From the NCBI GenBank assembly GCA_964594965.1, contig CAZQMX010000006.1, positions 1 to 33,763 on the forward strand: a stretch of DNA of 33,763 nucleotides, in the 5' to 3' direction. How positions within the stretch are numbered: position 1 is the first letter of the stretch; the number at the start of each line of letters is the position of its first letter. A program made the position numbers and the translations under genes. This DNA comes from CAZQMX01 sp964594965 (GTDB lineage Bacteria; Patescibacteriota; Minisyncoccia; Portnoybacterales; UBA2143). The notes under the pieces were generated by a model that saw only the letters and a program-made list of their open reading frames with translations, was not told the DNA's origin and searched no databases. Below are positions 14,426 through 21,591 of the stretch, piece by piece.

Positions 14426-16162
14426 CTACTTTTCTGTTTTAACATTAGCCTCTTTCAGGGTATCTCTTAGACCTTCTAAATCGACTTCTTTTCTTTCTTT
14501 TTTCCTCTTAAAAGAAACTGGATCGTTTTTTAAAGCGTCGTTTAGAGAAACAGTCGGTGGAGTTTCAATTTTCTTTTGCTGAGGAGAGTTTGTCTCTTTT
14601 GCCTCGCCGCCAAATTCAATTCCAAGTTCCTTTAATTGGGCCGGTTGTTCTACTGGCTTAGATGGCTGACTGGTTTTGGGCTTGAATTTAAGAGGAGCTT
14701 CTTCGCCCTTCCTAACCTTTTCTAGGCAATCGCGACAGTAAATCGGTCTTTTTCCATCTGGTTGGAAACTAACACTGGTGTCAATGCCGCAACTCCAACA
14801 ATTAGTTTTGTATTTTGGCGAAGTTGATTTTTCTTGTTTTTCCCTGTTTTCCTTTTCTTCCTCCTGGGACTGGGAAACTCCGCTCCACTTGGTAATTTTT
14901 TCTTCAACCTCTTTCTGTGAATTGGCATATCTTTCCCTTGAAACATTGACTATTTTCTCCCTCTGGTCAGTAGAACCAATATCTATTGGCGGCAGGGTTT
15001 TGGCTGAGAAAGGCCGGCGATTAACACCATCAATCATTAGTCGCAGATAGACGCAGTAGTTTTCTAAATTAACTAGGTCCTGGATGTTAAATTCCGGAGA
15101 AAATTCCTTTTCCAGGAATTCAGCATCAGCCGCGCCAACCCGAAACGAAAGCAAAGTGCCAACGTTGCCAAAGACCGCGTCCCTAACCTTGGTCGTTGTC
15201 TCGGTTACTAATTGGCCAATATATTGATGGGCGATAATCAGATTAAGACGATATTTTCTGGCTTCGGATAAAACGCCGGCAAAAGAATCAGTAGCAAAGT
15301 TCTGAAACTCATCAACGTACAAATAGAAATCTTTTCTCTCATCTTCCGGAATTCTGACTCTTTCCATGGCAGCTAATTGAATTTTTGTAATGAGCATTGC
15401 TCCTAAAAGAGCAGAATTATCTTCTCCGACTCTTCCTTTAGAAACATTAACCAAAAGAATTTTCTTGTCATCCATGATTTCAGGAATTCTGATTGTGCTC
15501 TTTGACTGGCCAACAATATTACGAATCAGTCCGGTAGAAAGAAATTGTCCAACTTTATTCTGAATTGGAGCAATGGCTTCATTCCTGAATTGGTCCCGCC
15601 AACTGGCATATTCATTAATCCAAAAGGCCCGGACAACCGGATCTTTAACATTATCAATAATTTTCTGGCGGTAATCCTTGTCAACCAGAATCCTCAAAAT
15701 CCCTAAAAGAGTTGTTCCTTCGGTATCCAAAAGAGCCAAAACACAATTATTCAGAATATATTCCATTCGGGCTGACCAGACATTTGCCCACATTTTAGTG
15801 AAAATACCCATTAGGTCAGAAGCAACCAAATGTTTGTATTTCGGATCAACAACTTCCAAAACATTGAAGCCAATTGGGTATTCGGTATCAGCCGGGTTGA
15901 AGTAGACGACATCGTTAACCCGATGGGAAGGAATTTTATCAACAACTTCTTCAACAAATTCTCCGTGCGGGTCAACAATACAAATCCCTTGGCCATTCTG
16001 GATATCCTGAAGGGCCATGTTTTTAAGAAGAACGGTTTTACCAACGCCGGTCTTACCGATAATATACATGTGTTGGCGCCGGTCATTCTTCTTAATACCA
16101 AAAGTCTTATCTTCTCCCCGAAAATTAGTTTTGGCAAAAAATGTAATATTATTCTCTTCCAT
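14426..16162 (-). CDS. VirD4/TraG-like ATPase with C-terminal zinc ribbon
   Basis: This 578-residue protein has the same motor core as the ATPase at 7613-9049. Walker A GKTGVGKT is at 36-43, VDPHGEFVEEV follows, Walker B FYLYVDEF is at about 279-286, then AHQYIGQL and GTLLSFRVG. It lacks N-terminal membrane helices. A charged linker (about 415-450) leads to a zinc ribbon: CWSC at 455-458, FQPDGKRPIY, CRDC at 476-479. A Pro/Lys-rich tail ends the protein. That ribbon resembles the one closing the cysteine-rich paralogs downstream (C-x2-C, F/Y-x-P, IYC-x2-C). By family the motor should move DNA or proteins in an ATP-dependent way. The membrane anchor may be supplied by the 459-residue protein encoded just upstream. 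A terminator follows the gene. Confidence 0.87.
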   Translation of the reverse strand: MEENNITFFAKTNFRGEDKTFGIKKNDRRQHMYIIGKTGVGKTVLLKNMALQDIQNGQGICIVDPHGEFVEEVVDKIPSHRVNDVVYFNPADTEYPIGFNVLEVVDPKYKHLVASDLMGIFTKMWANVWSARMEYILNNCVLALLDTEGTTLLGILRILVDKDYRQKIIDNVKDPVVRAFWINEYASWRDQFRNEAIAPIQNKVGQFLSTGLIRNIVGQSKSTIRIPEIMDDKKILLVNVSKGRVGEDNSALLGAMLITKIQLAAMERVRIPEDERKDFYLYVDEFQNFATDSFAGVLSEARKYRLNLIIAHQYIGQLVTETTTKVRDAVFGNVGTLLSFRVGAADAEFLEKEFSPEFNIQDLVNLENYCVYLRLMIDGVNRRPFSAKTLPPIDIGSTDQREKIVNVSRERYANSQKEVEEKITKWSGVSQSQEEEKENREKQEKSTSPKYKTNCWSCGIDTSVSFQPDGKRPIYCRDCLEKVRKGEEAPLKFKPKTSQPSKPVEQPAQLKELGIEFGGEAKETNSPQQKKIETPPTVSLNDALKNDPVSFKRKKERKEVDLEGLRDTLKEANVKTEK

Positions 16163-16168
16163 ATGCTA

Positions 16169-16174
16169 ATTTTA
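16169..16174 (-). promoter_or_regulatory. Probable -10 box of the zinc-ribbon ATPase gene
   Basis: TAAAAT on the minus strand ends 6 bases before the ATG at 16162, giving a predicted leaderless transcript as at 9049 and 14364. No convincing -35 hexamer is present in the AT-rich DNA upstream. Confidence 0.4.
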
Positions 16175-16230
16175 TCTAAATTTATGAGTTAAATTTATTT
16201 AACGAAATGAATTTAATAAGAAAATCTTGC

Positions 16231-16326
16231 ACCCCGCCCTCTGAGCTCTAACCCTTGTCAGAAGAATATAGATAGTAAGATTCATTTTTTTTCTGTGGTC
16301 ATTGATTAGAGTGTAGAGGGCGGGGT
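16231..16326. other. Long GC-rich inverted repeat, candidate structured RNA
   Basis: Arms of 12 perfect base pairs (16231-16242 ACCCCGCCCTCT and 16315-16326) stand out in AT-rich DNA. Inside, after a symmetric 3x3 internal loop, a further 6 bp pair (CTCTAA 16246-16251 with TTAGAG 16306-16311). After a larger loop, CAGAA (16259-16263) pairs with TTCTG (16291-16295). The order of stem, symmetric bulge and stem over about 96 bases resembles a folded RNA or a MITE-like palindrome. It lies in the leader region between the 459-residue membrane protein and the ATPase gene. No RNA family is recognised. Confidence 0.45.
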
Positions 16327-16375
16327 AAAGAACTGTTTGGCTAAATTCCTAACGGAATTTAGAGCCAGTTCTTTA
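16326..16375 (-). terminator. Hairpin overlapping the stop codon of the membrane-protein gene
   Basis: The perfect outer arms TAAAGAACTG (16326-16335) and CAGTTCTTTA (16366-16375) enclose a 9-bp inner stem, CTAAATTCC/GGAATTTAG, with a TAAC loop. The TAA stop codon of the gene ending at 16373 forms the 5' base of the stem on the minus strand. The stem ends in TTCTTTA then CCCC, so the U-tract is poor. A terminator or 3'-end protecting hairpin is likely, but termination strength is uncertain. Confidence 0.5.
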
Positions 16376-17752
16376 TTCTGTAGGTAAATCAACTGGCGCT
16401 TCGCGCTTTCTGGCTTCAACCTTAGGCGCTAGTGGCGCCCTAACTGTTTCAATTGGGAAATGATAAATCGTGGCCAGTTCTTCGACATTAAGAACAAAAG
16501 GCTTGGTTCTTATAAAAATCCATCGAAGAATTGGCAATCGCTCGAAAAGATGATATTTTAAATACGGAATATTATCTGAATGCTGGATAAAATCTCTTTT
16601 TTTGTAATCAGCAAAAACTCTTTTAGCCCGATAACTTTCTCTCGGTCCTTTCAATTCAATCCGATAATCAAGAGCATCAGTTGATATTTTGCCACTAGCT
16701 TTAAAACCATTAAGATCCTGGGTATTAAGTTGCTTATAGGCGCCGGTGACCGCATTGACATAAGGCCTCTGATAAACATCTCTGTCAGCTAGATAAATGA
16801 ATCGGATAATTGTATCATAGCCAAGTTTGGAAATATTTCTTTCTATGGCACTAATAGTCTCTTGTTCTCCCTTGGTTGTTGTCCATAAGAATGGGGTGTC
16901 TGTTTTTTTCTCTTCTCCGGCTGGAGCTTCAAGCGATTCGCCAGTTGCCAATTGGTGAGCAACCGACTTGGAAGCGTCTTTCCAGCCAATCGCTTCCTGC
17001 TTGATTAGTCCCTGCTTTTTTTCCTTTTTTCGGCCAACCAATTTATCCCTTAATTCTTCTCCTTTTTTTTGCCAGGCATCGCCGACTGGCCGGATTAGCG
17101 TCTGAATCCAAATTTGTTCCCTTGGTCCCATTTTAGACATTATCTCCATCAAAGTGGCAATCGGGTCAATTCGCTGCTCTTCTGACGTAGCTTCCTTTTC
17201 AAATTCAAAATAGGTTCGGATTGGATAAGCATCTTCCTTATTTAAAATATATTCCGTCCCCCAAAGATTGTAATTAGCATTAGGAATATCCTCTGGAACA
17301 GAATCAACATAATCCGCTACCTGGCTAATTTCTGCATCAGGATATTGAGCGTAAATATTAGATTCAATCAGGTTGCGAAACCGAGAAACAGTTCTGATAT
17401 AGAAATGAATTTCTCCGCCCAAACTGACCATTTCCATGCTAAACCATCTCTGAACTTCTCCTGAAATATTTCTTTCCCACCAATTTTTCCCGCCCTGGGT
17501 GCCGTGTAAGCCACAAAAAAACTGCTCCATAGCCTGAGCGGTCTTTTTAATATCTTTTGGCGGAATAACTTCTAAAAGAATCCAATCCATTTCGTTGATA
17601 TAGAGAGTTCTTTTCCATTTAAGCCAAAAGCCTTTGGTTAGATAAAATAGAAATAAAGGAATCCAAATCCACCAAAGGGATAATAAAAACCCTCCGATAA
17701 ACAACAGGACACCGATAATAAATGAAAAAATTTGAAACAAAGAAGATGACAT
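16373..17752 (-). CDS. Membrane-anchored protein next to the VirD4-like ATPase (unknown)
   Basis: This 459-residue protein has two closely spaced membrane helices in the first 45 residues (IFSFIIGVLLFIGGFLLSL, then WWIWIPLFLFYL). A basic stretch (KGFWLKWKRTLY) follows and the remainder is a large soluble region predicted to be cytoplasmic. The soluble part has no Walker motif. Regions such as LLEVIPPKDIKKTAQAMEQF and KKTDTPFLWTTT suggest an alpha/beta domain like those that precede the motor in larger conjugation-type ATPases. I infer that it docks the downstream soluble ATPase (14426-16162) to the membrane, dividing between two polypeptides what VirD4 keeps in one. This is inference from neighbourhood and topology. 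The gene starts 75 bases after the sigma-like gene and ends in a hairpin. Confidence 0.72.
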   Translation of the reverse strand: MSSSLFQIFSFIIGVLLFIGGFLLSLWWIWIPLFLFYLTKGFWLKWKRTLYINEMDWILLEVIPPKDIKKTAQAMEQFFCGLHGTQGGKNWWERNISGEVQRWFSMEMVSLGGEIHFYIRTVSRFRNLIESNIYAQYPDAEISQVADYVDSVPEDIPNANYNLWGTEYILNKEDAYPIRTYFEFEKEATSEEQRIDPIATLMEIMSKMGPREQIWIQTLIRPVGDAWQKKGEELRDKLVGRKKEKKQGLIKQEAIGWKDASKSVAHQLATGESLEAPAGEEKKTDTPFLWTTTKGEQETISAIERNISKLGYDTIIRFIYLADRDVYQRPYVNAVTGAYKQLNTQDLNGFKASGKISTDALDYRIELKGPRESYRAKRVFADYKKRDFIQHSDNIPYLKYHLFERLPILRWIFIRTKPFVLNVEELATIYHFPIETVRAPLAPKVEARKREAPVDLPTE

Positions 17753-17827
17753 TGATAATTTAATATTACCAAAATTAGATAATAAGCGCCAGTAACTAAT
17801 TTTTAAAAAACAGGTTTAAGTTCTTCC

Positions 17828-18868
17828 CTATTTTCCAATTAAAACATATTTGCCGTCTAAGTCTTTGGCAAAATATTTCTTGTTTTGAAGATTAATTAAA
17901 ACAGTATTAGTCTTAGCCATTCGGGATTCTAAAACTTTTCCAAGAATATCTTCTTTGGCTAAAGGACCATTTTCTTTTAAGGTCTGGATAATGACGTCTT
18001 TGATTGTTCCGGGCTGATAACCCCATTCTTTCAAAGCATAAGTCCCCCGGCCAACAAGGATAAAGCGAGAATCTTTAATTAGTTCATTATGAACGGTCTG
18101 GGATTGAGCCAGGTTAGAACCAAGATTAGCAACATTAATTAAATCAGCGACTTCTCTGAAATGTAAAGGACGACCCTGTTCCTTCAGGACGATATAGGCT
18201 TTGTCTTTGGCGCCCCGGGGATTAATCTCGGGCCATTTGGAAAGACCAAAGTAGCCAAAATTATTCTGGCTAATTTGCTTGGTCGCATCAAGATAGGAAT
18301 CCAAAGTTCTTTTGTTAATCTTTTTATTTAATTCTTTGGAATAATCCAGAATCTGACTTGAAGAAACCACTTTTTTTCCATTTTCAATCTTTTTAACTAA
18401 AAAATTAACTAATTTATCAGCTTGATTTAAGGCATCTTTCGAATTAGCCCAAAGAGGATAAAATTTATCTGATTCAACAAAACGCTGATAGGGCTGGCCC
18501 AAAGTCAGAGCAAAATAGACCGCCCCTCTGGCCGGATGAGAAGAATCAATTCCTGTTAAAGAGGAAAGTAATCTTTCTTCTCTGGCAACTCCACCTTCCT
18601 GATTTAGAAAATTATCAACCAAAGAAAAACTTGGTTTCAAAGCATTAATTGATTCTGATCTTTTTAAATCCGAAAAAGCGACTTCTTCTATTTGACGAAC
18701 TCGCTCTCTGGTAATGCCATATTTTTGCCCAATCTCTTCTAAGGTCTTTCTTTGTCCATCCTTGAGACCGAAGCGAAGGGAAATAATATCGCGTGTTCTC
18801 TGGTTCGAAACATTTTTAAGCGCTTCGGAAACCATTTTTTCGTAACTTGTTAGAGTTGCTTTACTCAT
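17828..18868 (-). CDS. Sigma-70 region 4 / HARE-HTH regulator
   Basis: This 346-residue protein starts with a sigma-70 region 4 helix-turn-helix (RDIISLRFGLKDGQRKTLEE at 27-46, then IGQKYGITRERVRQIE to about 61). That element binds -35 promoter DNA. Regions 2 and 3, needed for -10 melting, are absent. A helical middle follows. Residues about 217-282 (AYIVLKEQGRPLHFREVADL) match the HARE-HTH fold known from the RNA polymerase delta subunit, and a second winged-helix-like segment fills about 286-344. It is therefore likely an RNA-polymerase-associated or DNA-binding regulator, not a complete sigma factor. It has its own promoter (TTGACT, 17 bases, TAAACT), which partly overlaps the end of secF. 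Confidence 0.8.
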   Translation of the reverse strand: MSKATLTSYEKMVSEALKNVSNQRTRDIISLRFGLKDGQRKTLEEIGQKYGITRERVRQIEEVAFSDLKRSESINALKPSFSLVDNFLNQEGGVAREERLLSSLTGIDSSHPARGAVYFALTLGQPYQRFVESDKFYPLWANSKDALNQADKLVNFLVKKIENGKKVVSSSQILDYSKELNKKINKRTLDSYLDATKQISQNNFGYFGLSKWPEINPRGAKDKAYIVLKEQGRPLHFREVADLINVANLGSNLAQSQTVHNELIKDSRFILVGRGTYALKEWGYQPGTIKDVIIQTLKENGPLAKEDILGKVLESRMAKTNTVLINLQNKKYFAKDLDGKYVLIGK

Positions 18869-18877
18869 GATGAAAAA

Positions 18878-18906
18878 AGTTTAACACAATATCTTTTTCT
18901 AGTCAA
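18878..18906 (-). promoter_or_regulatory. Sigma-70-type promoter of the sigma-like regulator
   Basis: On the minus strand TTGACT (18901-18906) and TAAACT (18878-18883) are separated by the ideal 17 bases. The -10 box ends 9 bases before the ATG at 18868, so the leader would be only about 2-3 bases. The promoter starts immediately after the secF stop codon. Confidence 0.65.
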
Positions 18907-18909
18907 CCC

Positions 18910-19794
18910 CTACTCCCCATATCTCCTTCCCTGCCATAAAACAATCAAGGGACTGGTAATGAAGATTGAGGAATAAGTACCAATGATTATTCCAATAATT
19001 AGAGCTAGGGAAAAGTATTTAATTGTTTCTCCGCCCAAAAGGAATATCGCCAGGAGAACAAAAAGGGTTGTCAGGGCAGTATTAAGACATCGGCTAATGC
19101 TCTGATTGATGCTTAAATTAATCGTATCAGAAAAATCTTTCCAGTCGGTCTTTAAAAGGTTCTCTCTGGCCCGGTCAAAGATAACGATACTGTTATTAAC
19201 AGAATAACCCAAAATAGTCAAGAAGGCGGCGACCAAAGGTAGCCCAATTTCAATTTGTTTGATTTCTCCCAGAATTGAGAAAAAGCCGAGGGTAATGAAA
19301 ACATCATGGAATAAGGCGACAATTGCGACCAGGCCGTACTGCCAGGAAGCAACCGGCTTGGAAACTTTTCTAAAAGCCCAGGCAATATAGATAATGATTG
19401 CCAAAAGCGCCAGGCCAATTGCCCAAAGAGCTTTTCTCTTCAATTCAGAACCAATAACCGGACCAATTGATTCAAACCTCTCTTCTTCAACCGGACCAAT
19501 CCTTGAAAGAATTTCTTGATGAGTTGGTTCATCAAGAGATTTTAATCTTAAAATTAATCCATTTTCTCCGGTTGGCTGTAAATTAATCTGTCCTAAATCC
19601 AAATCACTTAATTTTTCTTTGACCTGATTATTGGATAGTCTTCCTTCCAGAAATTCAACTTCAATTAAACTGCCGCCGGTGAAATCAATTCCTAATCTCA
19701 ATCCAAAAATTATTAAACTTAATAAACTTCCCAAAATTAAAAGGGATGAAATGAAAAGATATATTTTCTTGCGCTTGATAATTTCTATCGCCAT
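18910..19794 (-). CDS. secF: Protein translocase subunit SecF
   Basis: This 294-residue membrane protein works with SecD to use the proton motive force to complete export through SecYEG. The first membrane helix is at about 11-31, followed by the periplasmic P1 start LGIDFTGGSLIEVEF (34-48). FESIGPVIGSEL (107-118) comes before the block of five remaining helices, and the signature GYSVNNSIVIFDR is at 196-208. The length is typical of a separate SecF. Its ATG lies 10 bases inside the end of secD, so the two are translationally coupled in the usual secD-secF order. It ends the export operon; the next gene has its own promoter at the secF stop. Confidence 0.95.
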   Translation of the reverse strand: MAIEIIKRKKIYLFISSLLILGSLLSLIIFGLRLGIDFTGGSLIEVEFLEGRLSNNQVKEKLSDLDLGQINLQPTGENGLILRLKSLDEPTHQEILSRIGPVEEERFESIGPVIGSELKRKALWAIGLALLAIIIYIAWAFRKVSKPVASWQYGLVAIVALFHDVFITLGFFSILGEIKQIEIGLPLVAAFLTILGYSVNNSIVIFDRARENLLKTDWKDFSDTINLSINQSISRCLNTALTTLFVLLAIFLLGGETIKYFSLALIIGIIIGTYSSIFITSPLIVLWQGRRYGE

Positions 19795-21227
19795 AGTTTT
19801 CTAATTTCTTCAAATCTGGTTCCAACAAAAACCTTTAAAAAATTCTTGGTAATAACAATAGCAGAGAACATGCTCAAAAGAACACCAATTCCCAAGGTCA
19901 AGGCAAATCCTTTAACTAATCCGGTAGCAAAAATATACAAGATTAAACTGGTAATAATGGTTGAAATATTGCCGTCGCGGATAGCTGGCCAGGCCCTTAA
20001 AAATCCTTCGTCAATACTGCCAGCTAAACTTTTGCCTGACCGGAATTCTTCTTTGAATCTTTCAAAAATTAAAATATTGGCGTCAACCGCCATGCCAATT
20101 GAAAGAATAAAGCCGGCGATTCCAGCCAAAGTTAGTGTTACCGGAATTAATTTGAAAACAGCCAGGATTAGAATAACATAGACAATTAAAGCCAAACTGG
20201 CCATTAATCCAGGTAGGCGGTAGTAAACAATCATAAAAAGCAAAACAGCGATAAATCCCCAAAGAGCGGCCTGAAGGGATTTATCCAAAGAAATTCTTCC
20301 TAAACTCGCTCCGATTGTCTGTTGATTAATTAAATTAATTGGAACGGGCAGAGCTCCGGCATTAAGACGCTGGGCTAGTTCCTTGGCCTCGGCTAAATTA
20401 AAACTGCCTGTAATTTCAGCTTTGCCACCAGAAATCGCTTCCTGGACAACCGGAACGCTAATTGGCATTCCATCTAAATAGATTGCTATTCGTTTACCAA
20501 TATTATTTCCGGTCAATTCCTCAAAAATCTTACCGCCTTCGTCATCAAATTCCAGACCAACATGAGCTTGGCCGGTTGTCTGGTCAAATTGAAGTTGAGA
20601 CCCTTTTAAGAACCTTCCGGTCAGTTGAGTTATTTCAAAGAATGGGTCTTGGAGTAAAATTCCCTCTTCCTCCGGGCTTATTTCCTCGCCTCTTTCCATT
20701 TTTTCCCTAATCTCTGTTTGTTTATTTAAAATATTCTCTGCTTCTTCCTGGGCCCTTTCTGTCCTGAAATCCAAAGAAGGCGTCTGGCCAATCATTTCAA
20801 TTGCCTGAGAAACATCTTTAATTCCGGCCAACTCAACAATTAAACGATAACTCTCCCCAATCTTATTAACCTGAACAACCGGCTCTGAAACACCAAAAAG
20901 ATTAACCCGCCTTTCAATTACATCTCTGACCCCCTGCATTGAAGCAGCATAATCCTCTGAAGGAACACTCGATAAATCAGCCTCGTAAATCAAATGTGTT
21001 CCGCCCTGCAAATCAAGGCCCAATTTAAAGGGTTGGTTAAAAAAATTAGGCAGTATTCTTGACCCAACATACCCATTAATCCAATTAGCTGGTTTATCCC
21101 ATAAAGCCGGGGCATCAAAAAAAGCCGCTAAAAGAGCGACGAGGAGGATAAGAAAAATAGTCCCAAGAACCTTTCTATTTCTTCTGCCTCTTATCGGCTT
21201 GTCTGTCTTTTTCCTAAAAATTCCCAT
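19785..21227 (-). CDS. secD: Protein translocase subunit SecD
   Basis: This 480-residue SecD is shorter than the E. coli protein (615) but near the length of Gram-positive and reduced forms. The first helix is at about 20-38. The periplasmic domain begins LGLDLQGGTHLIYE (69-82) and contains GVRDVIERRVNLFGVSEP. The C-terminal helices carry the signature GMAVDANILIFER (378-390). A charged insert rich in Glu (about 160-190) sits in the periplasmic part. The gene lies 18 bases after the small unknown ORF and overlaps secF. Clustering of secA, secD and secF in one run is unusual compared with well-studied bacteria and puts most of the export drive machinery on one transcript. Confidence 0.95.
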   Translation of the reverse strand: MGIFRKKTDKPIRGRRNRKVLGTIFLILLVALLAAFFDAPALWDKPANWINGYVGSRILPNFFNQPFKLGLDLQGGTHLIYEADLSSVPSEDYAASMQGVRDVIERRVNLFGVSEPVVQVNKIGESYRLIVELAGIKDVSQAIEMIGQTPSLDFRTERAQEEAENILNKQTEIREKMERGEEISPEEEGILLQDPFFEITQLTGRFLKGSQLQFDQTTGQAHVGLEFDDEGGKIFEELTGNNIGKRIAIYLDGMPISVPVVQEAISGGKAEITGSFNLAEAKELAQRLNAGALPVPINLINQQTIGASLGRISLDKSLQAALWGFIAVLLFMIVYYRLPGLMASLALIVYVILILAVFKLIPVTLTLAGIAGFILSIGMAVDANILIFERFKEEFRSGKSLAGSIDEGFLRAWPAIRDGNISTIITSLILYIFATGLVKGFALTLGIGVLLSMFSAIVITKNFLKVFVGTRFEEIRKLWR

Positions 21228-21245
21228 TACCTTAAACTAACTCAT

Positions 21246-21590
21246 TTATTCATTTTTGTCAAAAAGTTTTTCTTTTTTCAATTCTTCCAGAATATCATCT
21301 GGAATAGGAATTTCTTGGCCAACCGGACTAATTCCCGGATAGCGCCAGGCAGAAATCATTTTCTTTTTCCGGCCAATCTGCTGATACATTAACCAGATTT
21401 CACTTGGTTTTTTTGTCCCGGCCGATTGCATTAAGGCAATTGTTCCCGGAGCAATTCCTTCTTCTTTTCTTTTTGAGCTTTTCAAAACCCGGCGGAGACG
21501 GCCTTCTCCCAAACCATAATAGCGCATCTTTCTTTTAATATGATTAGTCCAGTAAAATTCCTTTGTGTTTTCCGGTTCTTTATAAAACAT
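21246..21590 (-). CDS. Small conserved-looking protein between secA and secD (unknown)
   Basis: This is a 114-residue basic protein with no membrane helix or signal. Visible segments are FYWTNHIKRKMRYYGLGEGR, a Lys/Arg-rich stretch, KPSEIWLMYQ, KKKMISAWRYPG and a C-terminal IPDDILEELKKEK helix. The pattern of an N-terminal H-x-K-x-K/R helix followed by strands ending in a 'KMISAWR'-like strand recalls small RelE/DUF4258-type folds, but this is a weak resemblance and no toxin partner is present. The ATG is one base after the secA stop (TGA-T-ATG) and secD follows 18 bases later. It is therefore co-expressed with the export genes. The role is unknown. Confidence 0.65.
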   Translation of the reverse strand: MFYKEPENTKEFYWTNHIKRKMRYYGLGEGRLRRVLKSSKRKEEGIAPGTIALMQSAGTKKPSEIWLMYQQIGRKKKMISAWRYPGISPVGQEIPIPDDILEELKKEKLFDKNE

Positions 21591-21591
21591 A

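Noticed and set aside
16231..16326. 6S RNA or another named RNA family
   Set aside because: The general stem-bulge-stem shape is compatible, but no diagnostic sequence was found, so only a structured element is claimed.
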